Below, in pieces: positions 24,979-35,756 of a stretch of 64,000 nucleotides of DNA. Where the stretch lies: assembly GCA_033297205.1 (NCBI GenBank), contig MU859127.1:98968-162967 (forward strand), given 5' to 3'. Under the pieces are notes generated by a model that searched no databases, was not told where the DNA came from, and saw only the letters and a list, made by a program, of their open reading frames with translations. The position numbers and the translations under genes are program-made. Positions within the stretch are counted from its first letter, which is position 1. Every line of letters begins with the position of its first letter. The stretch is from Pseudoneurospora amorphoporcata. Taxonomy: Eukaryota > Ascomycota > Sordariomycetes > Sordariales > Sordariaceae.

Positions 24979-26691
24979 GGCGGCCATCGCCCATCTTCTA
25001 GCTAGTTGAGCCTTTGCCTAACTGGTTGGGGTGTTCTGTGGTACCAGTCCTAGGCCAACACTCTGGTGGGTGCAACTATACATCATGCTTGACGAACGCC
25101 TTGCCTCGAGAATTAAGAGGCGGGCCCGGGCTGCTGTATAGTGTGAGAGGAGGTAGTAGGACATTGACAAGAACATATTGTACTTACCTAATCTTCCCTT
25201 TTTTTTTTATAACTTTGTAAACAAGAGCAGCAGCAGCAGCAGGAGCAACAAGACGAAAAGGCAGCCCAGCAGCAGCGAGCATCGGGATTGGCGTTTCGGG
25301 ATACAATGGATGACATGGAAGGGGGGGAGGTGGCGAGGGTGAGGAAAGATATAAAGATATTTGGGTGTTATAAAAGAGACAAATGGTTGTTTGGAGGTGA
25401 GTGTATGGCAGGTAGGAATTGGGCTGGACGTTATTGGAATTTGATTTTTTTCAACATGTTGAAAGAGTCGGGATCTATTTTTGAGAGAGAGAGAGAGTTT
25501 ATTATCTTGATTGGTACCACAACGCGGAACTGCTGTCACGGCAGCTTCTCGACAATCCTCCTCCGAGTGGGAGTAAGTCTCGTCTTGATGGTCTTGGGCT
25601 GATCTCGCTCTACAACGGTGAAAATCGCAATTTGGGCTTCTCCATCGAGTGAAGCTCTCATCATTGGTACATTGTCCAACTTGTCAAAAACTCAACATGA
25701 CTCCTTGTTCACGCCTTGCCGTTCGGTTCAAGACGAGCTTCCCCTGCCTCTTTGTCTACGATCAGCAAGCATAGCTCATCTTTCGAAGCCTCATGCGACT
25801 CACCAAAAATTTACCAAAACAAGTTGTAAGATGATGCATAAACGGAGCCTCGCCGCTGGGCATGTTGCTGATCGGCCAATTGCCGTCTTTTGCTGATCGG
25901 GATGTCCTGATGTGTGTGACTGACAGACTGTTGGCAGCGCCTGGCAGGGCAGGGCGGTCTCGAAGGCGGTGTCAGCCCATCTGCCTGGTCGTGCCTGCCC
26001 CCTCAACAGGGAAGGCGGGAAGAGAGCTGCAAGTACCAAGGTACCCACCCGGGCCGTCCAGCTAGAGCCCAGGCAAGAGACGGGAGATACCTTACCTTAC
26101 AGCGAGCCAGAGCTCCCCTACCGTTGTCCCCTCCTCCAGCTGTCTGGCCTCAGTTTCCAATCACTGCAGCACCTGTCCCGGCCAACTCTGAAAATCTTCG
26201 GACCTTCCACTTGTCGACGAAACAAGCGAAACATCACCACAACCACCATCCAAACTTATTCTCCTGCTGCCGCGTCCTCGAGGCCTTCTTTGACCTCCGC
26301 TTCGTGTAATATTCTTCCTTACCTTGATCCAATCCTCGGGCCGCCGTCGTCCGTTTCTGCTTGATACCCCGCCTCACGGTCGCGACCAAACGGCCGTCTG
26401 TTGCTTCAGCTTTCGGCACCATCACCGCCCGGTTGCGCATTCGTCGACAAACCGAAGTTGACTTCCACTTTCCACCACATACTTGGCACCCTACTACCAC
26501 GCCCGCCGTCAGCTACTTATTTTACTTACCTACCTTTCAAACCCCGTTCGTCACGCGTAGCTTCCATTACATTCGGCCTTCAGCTCTTTCTCCAACACCT
26601 CTCCTCCTCCATCTGGTCGCCGAAGCCAGCAAATACCTAACCTCCCCCCAACGCACATCTCAGTCTTCTCTCGTGAAGCACCTCTACCGGG
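24979..26691. other. intergenic region and leader of DUF2433 gene
   Basis: About 1.7 kb. The left part has a T run near 25198, a CAG-rich patch near 25225-25275 (GCAGCAGCAGCAGCAGGAGC) and a GA tract at 25484-25496. The right part (from about 26100) is C/T-rich and is the likely leader of the next gene. Frames up to 189 codons (26361-26930) run through the leader and first intron of that gene and have no domain. Confidence 0.6.
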
Positions 26692-29136
26692 ATGGCATCT
26701 GTGAGCTTCTCCTTCCTTCTACTCTGCTTCTTCTCCTTGCTTCACCAAGTTCCCCAACCCCCATGCCACCATGCACTCGGATCACCGTCACGTCTCGCCG
26801 AGCATGTCTGGCTGCTGTCTGTCGCCTTGACCGCCCGGGGCTGTCTACAAAGCTCGAGCTGACACGCCCCACCTTGGGCTCTCGCTACTACCTTGACGCG
26901 TGTTTGCTAACTTTGCCCGTGCCTCGATAGCAACCCCGTAATACATACAACGCCCCCGGGTTCTTGCCCAATGGTGCCGCTCCTCACCAGGGCCCAGTAC
27001 CCGGCGCTACACCTCTCCTCCCGAACCAAGGCCGCGTTTTGCAAACCGGTCCCATCAGAGTTCTCTGCATTGCAGATGTTCGGGGTAAGCCTTTCCTCCC
27101 GTGGTTTCCCTAGCTGTTTGCGCCTTGGTACTGACTTGCCCCCTTCCTTTCCCTAGGTAACCTTCGGTCTTTGAATGATCTCGCCAAGTCTGCCCGCGCC
27201 GACTACATCATCCACACTGGTGACTTTGGTTTCTACGACGAGACATCTCTCGAGCGTATTGCGGAGAAGTGCGATACCCCCGGCCCAACTTTGGTCTTCG
27301 CTCGCTGACCAACGTCTGAACAGGACCCTGAAACATGTTGCCCAATACTCGCCCCTGATTTCCGAGCCCACCAAGAAGGCCATTGCGCAAGCCACTTCGG
27401 GCCCCGTCAAGAGCCGCTTTCCCGCCAGCGAGCTTCCTCTTTCCGAGCTGCCTCTCCTCATTTCGGGCGAGCTCAAGCTGGATGTTCCCGTCTACACAGT
27501 CTGGGGTGCTTGCGAAGATGTCCGGGTGCTTGAGAAGTTCAGATCAGGAGAGTATAAGGTACCCAACCTGTTCGTGATCGACGAGTCTCGGTCGAAGCTC
27601 CTCGAAATCGGCGGTGTCAAGCTTCGTCTCCTCGGTTTGGGCGGTGCTGTTGTTATGCACAAGCTTTTCGACAATGGAGAAGGACGGACTACGATCGCCG
27701 GTGGCCAAGGCACCATGTGGACTACACTCCTCCAGATGGGCGAGCTTGTCGACACTGCCAACCGCGTCTACGACCCTACCGAGACCCGCATCTTCATCAC
27801 CCACGCCTCTCCCGCTCGCGAGGGCATCCTCAACCAGCTTTCGGTAACCCTCAAAGCGGATTTCTCGATTTCGGCTGGTCTCCATTTCCGTTACGGAAGC
27901 TCGTACAACGAGTTCAGCGTCAACCCGACCTTGGATCACTACCGTGGCAAGCTGGCCGCTTCCAAGGCGTCTTTCAACGATGTGTGGGAAACTGTCCGTA
28001 GCGAGGTCGAGCCCGCCATTCAGCAGAACGATGTCCAGCAGACTTTGCTCAAGAACGCCCTTAGTGTTGTTGAGAAGATGCCTACGACCGCTGCTGGCGG
28101 GAACCCCTTCGGTGGCGCAGCTGCGGGTCAGTCGGCCGCCGCGCTTGGTCAGGTCGACGAGAGCGCTTTCAAGAACATGTGGAACTTCAACCTTGCTGAT
28201 GCCGCGTTTGGCTGGTTGGTACTGGAGATTCATGATGGAAGGATTGGAACAGAGATGCGAGCTCAGGGATTCAACTTCTCCCATCGCGGGGCTAAGCAGC
28301 CCGCGAATGCGGCCCATGGTGCCGTCCCTCCCTCTGCTGGAGGAGCTAACCCCGTCCCTACCGGCCCCGCCGCTTCCACACCCGTCCAGCCCGCAGCGCA
28401 GCCCGCCCCTACTGTACCTGCGGTCCCCGTGGTCCCTAAGCAGCCCCCCGCGCAAACCGCCAAGCCCGTCGCCCCGTCTCCCGCTCCGACACAACCTAAG
28501 CCGGCCACACCACAGCCTGCTCCGGCCGCCTCGCCTGTTTCGAGAGAGTCTGAGAAGCCGGCATCCGCTCCCACGAACGGAGCTTCCAATAACCCGGAGC
28601 CCACGCCTTCCCCGGCGCCCAAGAGCGCTGTTGAGAACATGATTGGCCTCTTTGTCATGCAACCACCTAACGATGACGCCATCCCGGATTTGTTCGCGGC
28701 GGAGGACAAGTCCAAGATCGTCAAGGTCGATAAGTGGGGTCAGATTAACAGAGTAGTCATCTTCAAGACGGTCGAGGATCGTGACGGTGCCCTGGACCGC
28801 TTGCCTCAAGAGTTCAAGTCCCGTGGCTCCGGCTCGGACGACCGCAACAAGCCACTCATCAAGGTCTTCAACCCTCCCGCGTCGAGACCGTTCAACACCC
28901 GCGGTGGCGCCGGTACCTGGGCCAGCAGCAGGGGTGGCAGGGAAGGTACCCAGAGCGGATACCGCAGCGCTGGTGGTGGAACTGCTAGCGACAGTGAAGG
29001 TGCCGGTCGTCGTGGTGGTCGCGGAGGTTCCAGGGGCGGCCGTGGTGGTGAGCGCGGCGGACGTGGCTCGCGCCGTGGTGGCTTGAAGGGTGACGGAAGC
29101 CCAGCTACGACCTCCGCTACCCCGGCTGACTCTTAG
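26692..29136 (+). CDS. DUF2433 / calcineurin-like phosphoesterase protein with RGG tail
   Basis: A conserved fungal protein: an N-terminal metallophosphoesterase-like domain joined to a disordered tail. Exons are 26692-26700, 26931-27084, 27157-27268 and 27324-29136, giving 695 residues. The fold shows VLCIADVRGNLRSL (51-54 region), HTGDFGFYDE (about 74-83) and ITHASPAREG. The usual DxHG metal motif reads DVRG, so catalysis is doubtful. The tail has a long P/A/Q region, a short conserved block (GLFVMQPPNDDAIPDLF, then KWGQINRVVIFKTVEDRDGA) and an RGG-rich end typical of RNA binding. The coding first exon is only ATGGCATCT. The third intron (27269-27323) is 55 bp; splicing yields ERIAEKTLKHVAQ, whereas unspliced reading meets a stop. 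The function is not known. Confidence 0.88.
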
Positions 29137-30351
29137 GACAAGAAAGCTGCGGAGTCAAAGGTCGAGGACTCGAAGAAAGGGTCAAGAGGATTTTCTGTGA
29201 AAGATTCAAAGAAGGTATCGGAGAAGGATTTGACGACAGATCCGATGAAAGCCTGATTCAAAACATCCAAATTTTGAAGAGGATCATCGGGCAATGACGA
29301 GTACGATGGCTAGGCAGGAAGGAAATGGTGAATGGAGACTTGAGGGTAGGCTGAGGGTATGAGTTTGTCAAGTCAGGTTCAAGACAGGCTAGGTAGGCCA
29401 AGTCGAACCAGACTGGGCTACTGAACGGATGAGATTTGAGCGAATCGGGGAAAGAGAGCAGAGGATGAAAACATCGTGCAGTTAACTACTACAATTTCAA
29501 CAAGCAAACACTGTTCAGATTTGCTCATTTCAGGTGGTCTTTGATTGCGTTCGTTGAAAGATAAAGGGTAGATAGGCCACGAGGTGGATGGTGTTCAAGG
29601 TTGTGTCTGCCAAGATGGACTCGGGCGGATTTGCTTGCTTTGCTATTTCCATGTTCGGTTCATCTTTTGACTTTAGTCTCTTCTCTCTGGGACTGGCGAT
29701 TGGCGGGTATCGGTTATACAAAGGATACAAGATCTCTGAACAGATGTGTTCGACATACAGCATTTGTAATGTATTGTACCTTGGTCTGGGCTAGCTTGTC
29801 AGAGAGCTCGAGATACCATTTAGAAGAAAAAACTGTTGCAACTTACCCATCACGCTCATCAGATATCGAAGTGAATGTAGGCAAAATGATATTCACTCTT
29901 GAACAACTTCGTACCATATGGCTTTAGACTTCGTCTTCCCATCATCTCATCACATTCGGTTAGTCGACTATTAGGACTTTGTCTAGAACGTTGAAACAAG
30001 AACTTCAGCTCGACAGCTCAAAACAATCCATTACCCCTTTTGATCAACCACCCTGTCTAGCTAGCTAGGTATCTAATTTAGTAAGACAACTCCCTCCAAT
30101 CCCTTTTTCTCTTTCCTAGCCCTCTCCCGGCATCCGGTTTCTTTTGATAATGGTACAAAATATGGGTTGAGTTGTGTGATGGCCGAACAACTCCCTCTGA
30201 TATGTACAAGATAAAAGTACATGCTGTTCCCGTTCTCATATGGGTGACAGTTATTTTTTTTCCTCCTTTCTCTCTCCATCTGCCGCTTGGCGTGGTTCAC
30301 GGTATCAACCGTCCGCCGAGTCTCCCGGTCTCCTAGAAAACCTATGATGCC

Positions 30352-30369
30352 TTTTTTTTTTTTTTTTTT
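30352..30369. repeat. poly-T tract
   Basis: Eighteen consecutive T in the shared 3' flank region. Confidence 0.9.
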
Positions 30370-30500
30370 CAGAAGTCATCTCAACCTCCCCGTCTCCGCC
30401 TCTTCTCCTTTTCTCCCCCTTCAACCCTTCCTCCTCCCCATGTATGTCTCCGTCCCTCGCTGGTTTTAAATTCTTCAACAACCCAGAAAGCATCCCAAAG

Positions 30501-30536
30501 TCACGGTCACGGTCACGGTCACGGTCACGGCCACGG
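30501..30536. repeat. TCACGG hexamer repeat downstream of coq5
   Basis: Five exact copies of TCACGG and one variant CCACGG. On the coq5 sense strand it reads as repeated CCGTGA, starting about 16 bases after the stop codon, so it would lie in the 3' UTR. Confidence 0.9.
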
Positions 30537-30551
30537 CCTTACACCTCTTTC

Positions 30552-31704
30552 TTATTTCCTCCTAGGCTTCATCCCCTTATGAATAGCCGCCACACCGCCC
30601 GTCAAGTCCTCATACCCCTTTCCGCCAACCACAAACCCGGCATCGACAATCATATCCCTAAAGTCCTCCTGGCTCGGGAACTTCTCGATCGATTCAACCA
30701 GATACTGGTACGAATCCCGATCGCCCGCGACCAGCTGTCCAATCAAGGGGATCCCGCTGAAACTCCACTGCTTGTAGATGCTGTTGAAAAGCGGGTACTT
30801 GTCGGCCTTGCTAAACTCTAAACAAGCAAAGACACCACCGGGCTTGAGAACGCGGTACGCCTCGCGCAGCGCAGCGGGGATGTTGGAAAAGTTGCGGATG
30901 CCGAAGGCGACAGTGTAGAGGTCGACGGACTCATCGGGGACGCCGTTGGCGGGGCTGTAGCCGACCTGGTTCGCGCCCAGGGGCTTGGTCTGGGTCAGAT
31001 CCTCGGCGTTGGCTTCGAGGAAGGACAAGGCGGCTTGTTGACTGGCGGGCAGGGAACCGGAGCGCTGTTTGCCAACCGTTAACATGGCCGGGTTGATGTC
31101 GGAGATGGTCACGCGCACGTCCGGGTTGCCGTTGAGGACGTGGGCAGTGTGTAGCATGCGGAAGGCGATGTCGCCGGTGCCACCAGCTATGTCGAGGATG
31201 TGTTGAGGGGCAAGTGGGGAGGAGCCGGGGGCGGCGAGGGGCATGAAGCCTGGGTTGAGGGAGGAGACGAAGTGGTCCCTGGTGAAAAGAAGGGGGTTGG
31301 TTAGTTTACGGTTTTTGTACGAATGGGCAAGTTGAGGGAGGGGATGCGACACATGTTATTGTGTGGGATGGGGATGGGAGAGATAAAACGCACTTCCATA
31401 CGCGGTGCCAGCCAAAAGACATGAGATCATTCATGCGATCGTACGACTCAGCAACGCTGGTAAAGACGCCGGCAACGCGCTCTCTCTTCTCGGCCTCGGT
31501 GACGGTCTCGAAACCGAAGTGGGTAGGGCGCGCAGGATCAGGAATGGCATATTCGGGTACTGAGTGGTTGGGTTTCGAGGACTGGTTGTTGCGCGACTGG
31601 AGAGTTGTCGAGAAGGAGGACCGTGATATCCGGGATTCGAGGTGTGTGGTGGAGGTTCTAAGCGAGGGAATCGCGATCCTTCGGAGAGCCGGACGGGCAA
31701 CCAT
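30552..31704 (-). CDS. coq5: Coq5, C-methyltransferase of ubiquinone synthesis (mitochondrial)
   Basis: Methylates the ring carbon of 2-polyprenyl-6-methoxy-1,4-benzoquinol in ubiquinone synthesis, as part of the mitochondrial CoQ synthome (UbiE/Coq5 family). Two exons, 31704-31394 and 31278-30552, give 345 residues. The N-terminus is an Arg/Ser-rich mitochondrial presequence (about 1-40) without acidic residues until about 23. SAM-binding motif I is LDIAGGTGDIAF (about 132-143); later motifs are YTVAFGIRNF and YRVLKPGGVFACLEFSK, and the region PLIGQLVAGDRDSYQYLVES is typical of the family. The intron is 115 bp, GTGCGT...CAG; the join gives HRVWKDHFVSS in frame. The GTGCGT donor also appears in the Zds gene model. 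Start at the first ATG of the frame. Confidence 0.96.
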
Positions 31705-32236
31705 TTTGAACCTTTGGCGACGAGGCTGGGTTGCTGGGGAGAAGTCCGGGAGGTAGTGGAGAGAGGGATCTGGAGAAAGATGGAGGGTTAGAAAACGGCT
31801 CTAAGCGGGAATCGAAAATGTTCAAGAAAGAAAGTTGTCGCAGTTCAGATTCGGCCCCGGCGTCGCAATCCGCAATCGATCGATGAAAGCTCCCGCGCCC
31901 GATGGACCCAATGGAAATTCCCCAATCGGGAAGGCTGCGAAATCTGCATGTGCCGACACAGCAAAGTTCGGTGGCTGGTGCACTTGGCTCTCTGTGGCTT
32001 GTGCGTCGACCATTTCGTTGTCCAGGACTCCAGCCTTGTTTGCGGGGTAGCTTCTGGAGTTCATGGAGAACTGCGGGGGGCCTTGTTTGATCTCCATTTT
32101 TTTTCTCCAGATGTTCGTAGGCGCTAGCGCAGGGTCGAATTCGCGAATTGGTTGCGTCTTGAATTCTCGAACATTGACCCCTGCAGCGCATTGATGGGAC
32201 CTTGACAATGTAGGCATTCAGGTGTACTCACTTGGA
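31705..32236. other. intergenic region upstream of coq5
   Basis: About 530 bp holding the coq5 promoter and the 3' flank of the small gene at 32237-32542. Open frames at 31658-32217 on the minus strand overlap coq5's start and show no domain. Confidence 0.6.
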
Positions 32237-32542
32237 TTAGAGGATGGCTCGGACGTGAAGGTCCGGTCCTGACGACGCCGATGAAGCCGTCTCGCATCTA
32301 TCGTCAGACTTGTTCGATCCCGATCTTGCCTCGGATCTGGCAGATGATGGTCCAGACTTCGCGGCCTCGAGGTCGATGTCAGAGGGTGTCGGTGTGGATC
32401 CCTTGACGGCAGCTGCGGCGTTCTTCGCGTCGGCCATCCACAGCGCGAGGAAGTGGATGATCTTCTTGTGGAAGAAGACGAGGGCCGTGATGGCTGCGAG
32501 AAGACAGATGATGATGGCGACGATTGCGTCTCTGCCGGGCAT
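32237..32542 (-). CDS. small protein with one membrane span, unknown function
   Basis: A 101-residue frame from an ATG at 32542. It has one clear hydrophobic helix near residues 6-24 (AIVAIIICLLAAITALVFF) after a short charged start (MPGRD), then a basic loop (HKK) and a Ser/Ala/Asp-rich hydrophilic tail. This layout fits a small tail-out membrane protein. I do not recognise a family. Evidence that it is real is the clean start, the membrane helix and its position in a gap between two same-strand genes; a small intron near the 3' end is possible and would change the C-terminus. Confidence 0.6.
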   Translation of the reverse strand: MPGRDAIVAIIICLLAAITALVFFHKKIIHFLALWMADAKNAAAAVKGSTPTPSDIDLEAAKSGPSSARSEARSGSNKSDDRCETASSASSGPDLHVRAIL

Positions 32543-32921
32543 GGTTGATGGTTCGTTGGGGGATAGAAGGTTGATGTTGCTAGCAGGTGTTGGTATTGTC
32601 TCGTTGGCGACGCAATTACGTTCGGACTTGAAGAAGACGGCGAAGTGAACAAGGGCAGGTGTTGCTACTCCATGAAATTCGGAGCCGCGACTACGGTGCG
32701 AGAGCTGGCTTAAATACAGTCGGGGTTTGCCGTTCTGGTATTCACGCTTGTGTGGGATGGAACGGTTGATGAAGAAGTGGTCTGTTCAGCAATCGATTCA
32801 CTCGAACGCCGAATTGAAACCTGAGACCATGGCATTCCCGTTGTCCCGGCAGCAGAGTGTGCGGTCCGAGTTGGGATGAAATCATCAGATGAAAGAACTC
32901 GAGCTTATTCCGACGTCTACC
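32543..32921. other. short intergenic region
   Basis: Promoter side of the small membrane protein gene and 3' flank of the E1 alpha gene. Nothing else is seen. Confidence 0.6.
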
Positions 32922-34407
32922 CTACTTAGCAAGACTGTCCTTCCCGCCCTCAAAATCCCCAAGATCGTACTCATCCGGGAACTGCTCCAGATGTTCCTTC
33001 AACTCCTTCATCTGCGCCTTAATCTCCGGCGTCAGCTCCTCATACACGTCCTCGAACATAGTCCTGATAGCCGGCTTCTTCTCCTTCTCCGCCTGAGAGA
33101 ATGCCTTGAGGACCTCTCTTCTGATGCTATCGCGCGTCTCCCTCTCCTTGTTCTCATCCCAGATGCCCTTGGCCTCCATCCACTTGCGCAGCCTTCCGAT
33201 CGGGTTGTCCCTCCGCTTCCAATCCTCCACCTCGACTTTGGCACGGTACGCAAACGAGTCGTCCGACGTGCTGTGGTGGCTGACGCGGTACGTCATGGCC
33301 TCGATCAGGACCGGCTTGCCGCCGTCTTGCAGGGCCAGCTTGCGCGCCCGCTTGGTCACCTCCCGCACGGCCCAGAAATCGTTGCCGTCTACCCTGATGG
33401 TGTCGATTCCATAGCCGAGGCCGCGGCTTGCGATGCCGTCGCCGCGGTATTGCTCGAGGGTTGGGGTCGAGATGGCGTAACCGTTGTTGCGGCAGATGAA
33501 GACGGCTGGGCAGCCACGGGTAGCGGCGATGTTGAGCGCGGCGTGGAAGTCACCCTCGCTTGCGGCGCCTTCGCCGAAGTAGGCGGCTACTACCCTCGGG
33601 GGCACTGTGGGGTTTTGCATTCTCTGAATCTTGAGAGCATAGGCAGCTCCGGCAGCCTGGGGGAGCTGGGTAGCTAATGGTGAGGAGATGGTATGCTAAG
33701 AGACACCAACGTTAGCCGTTATTTCTTTCATTCGACAGGGAAAGAGGACTATGATCAAAACCTACAATGTTCAACTCCTTGCTCCCGTAATGCACCGGCA
33801 TGTTCCTCCCCTTGCCGTGATCCTTATGATTAGCAAACAGCTGGTTCATAAAGTCACTCAACGTAAACCCGCGCTGCTTGAACACGCCCTGCTCGCGATA
33901 CTGGCAAAACACCACGTCCTCCGGAGACAACGCTGAAGCGCTCCCCACGCAAACGGCCTCTTCGCCCGCTGATACCATATAAAAGCTGAGGCGGCCTTGG
34001 CGTTGCGCCTCGAACATGATCAGGTCCATGATGGAGATCGTCAGCATGTCGTGGTAGAGCTTAATCACTTTCTCGTCGCTCAAGTCGGGCTTGAACGAGG
34101 GGTCGACCACTTGGCCGTTTTGGTCAACGGCCCGGTAGGTCGGCAGAGCATCGTATTTGGAGGGCTCTTCAAAGATCATGGAATTGCTGAAGGCTGACTT
34201 GACGGCTCCCGGGAACATGACATGGCTGGAATCTGGTCTTTGGGAGAACGAGCTGGCATGGCGACGGCTGGGGACTGTTTGTGTTGTTGCTGTCGCCGTC
34301 GTCGAGGACTGAATAGCGATTGGCACGAGTCGGGGCTGGTGGGTAGTGGGTGTAAGAGGGCGCAACAGCGATGCTGGCCGTTGCCCGGAACGACAGATCC
34401 TCTTCAT
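32922..34407 (-). CDS. branched-chain 2-oxoacid dehydrogenase E1 alpha subunit (mitochondrial)
   Basis: Thiamine-diphosphate-dependent decarboxylase subunit of the mitochondrial complex that breaks down the 2-oxoacids of Leu, Ile and Val. Two exons, 34407-33766 and 33695-32922, give 471 residues. An Arg/Ser/Thr-rich presequence covers about 1-60. The ThDP/Mg site is the GEGAASEGDFHAALN stretch at 255-269 ending in CRNN (282-285), and the phosphorylation-loop region is YRVSHHSTSDDS at about 350-361. The HSTSDDS form and the long N-terminus with PTYRAVDQNGQVVD distinguish it from pyruvate dehydrogenase E1 alpha. The intron is 70 bp, GTAGGT...TAG. The corresponding beta subunit is not in the window. 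Start at the first ATG of the frame. Confidence 0.95.
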
Positions 34408-35756
34408 TGTGATGTACAGGTAGTTTGGGAATAAGAAACAACCGAGATGGGAAAAGCCGAAGAAGGGAAGCAGAAAAGAGAGTCACCACAACGGGGAGAG
34501 AGATCGTGGGAAGTAGTCCAGTCAAGTCAAGTCAGGTCAATGAATCAATTCCAGAACAACTTGACGGGAAGAAACTTACAACGTGACAAAAGAAGACGGC
34601 AATAGCAGAGATATGCCGGGGAACGGGATTGTGGAGGACATTGATCCATTCATCAACAAATGATGGCTTGTTGTTTCCCCTGGTCTGGACTTTCCAGAGA
34701 AGTTGTAGCGCGGATCGACGTCACTTGTGCCGACGGAAACCGGCCATTTGTAGAGGAGGAGGCCGGACCCTGCAAATGGAGAAAAAAACGCGGGGAAACC
34801 AACCCCGACTTTTCTGTTTGGGGATTGGCTTTCTCTGGCACCCTGGAGGACTTGGAAGTCTTGGATGTCACTTCAGATCTCGGCTTTTAAAACCGAAGAA
34901 AGGCAAGTCTTTGCTAGCTCAGTGGGTTGCGTGGCACGGGTATGTGGGTGTGCCGACGACTTATACAAACCTTCATCGCGGTGAAGACCGGTGAGGCCCG
35001 GTGAGTGAACATGGCCCCTGAACCAGAAATTGGTTTGTTTTGTATCAATAGGCAGCCCGTTCCTGCTCGACACAGGACCGCCACCCGTTTATTCCCCCAA
35101 CTTGTGTAACGCAACACAAGTACGCATAGAGATAGGTTTTCTCGAACCATCGCTAGCAACTTTACATGGTTAAATGGCCAGATAACTGGGAGTTATGGTC
35201 CCTTTGTGCCTGACCGCCGAGATTCCACATTTCCACCCATGGCCATATCCGCATGATTTTCGACCACGAACCACAGGATCGGGTCCGTTGGTGTCCTGTG
35301 AGAGGCAGGTTTCCAGTCTGTTAACGGTCCCGTTCGAACGTATTTGATGTTTTCTGAAAGGCTAAATGATGCTCGTCGTCTCCGATTGAGGTTGGTTGGA
35401 GTAACTCAGCTCACGGACGACATCAAAATCGTCCCAGTTTGCTTCTCAGGGGTACATATAGCTGTCCTAGTCACTGCTTTCTCATGAGTTCCCCAAGACA
35501 ATACTCGCAGTCTCAATGTAAATATGGTTCGATGTCAAAAAGACATCGAGATCCTGACAATACAGGGCGAAGAGAGGGTGTGAAGAGAGGGTGAAAAGAG
35601 GGCGAAGAGCAAAGAGGATAAATAGACAACCGTCTCCTCCTCTGTGTCGGAGTAAGGACCGACCACCGTTATCCTTCTTCAAAGTTACCTACCCTTCAAC
35701 GAAACCAGTTTGCATCCAGGCTTCTTCTTATCCATACCACCATAGTCGACGCCATA
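34408..35756. other. divergent intergenic region (E1 alpha / methyltransferase)
   Basis: About 1.35 kb with promoters facing outward. A stretch near 34915-34990 begins with a tRNA-like TAGCTCAGTGGGTTG but has no matching T-arm. A GA-rich repeat (GAAGAGAGGGTG units) occurs at 35570-35600. No frame shows a domain. Confidence 0.6.

Larger units (their letters stand above)
29137..30551. other. convergent intergenic region (3' flanks)
   Basis: About 1.4 kb between two genes reading toward each other, so it should hold both 3' UTRs. It contains an 18-base T run at 30352-30369 and the TCACGG hexamer repeat at 30501-30536, which lies just past the Coq5 stop. No coding pattern is seen. Confidence 0.65.

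Noticed and set aside
27544..28809. 421-codon open frame antisense to the DUF2433 gene
   Set aside because: It lies fully opposite a GC-rich conserved coding exon; its Arg/Gly/Leu-rich composition is what an antisense shadow gives, and no domain is seen.
32889..33677. 262-codon open frame antisense to E1 alpha
   Set aside because: Shadow of a well-supported conserved enzyme gene.
34913..34990. tRNA D-arm-like sequence TAGCTCAGTGGGTTG
   Set aside because: No TTCRA T-loop at the right distance and no acceptor-stem pairing.
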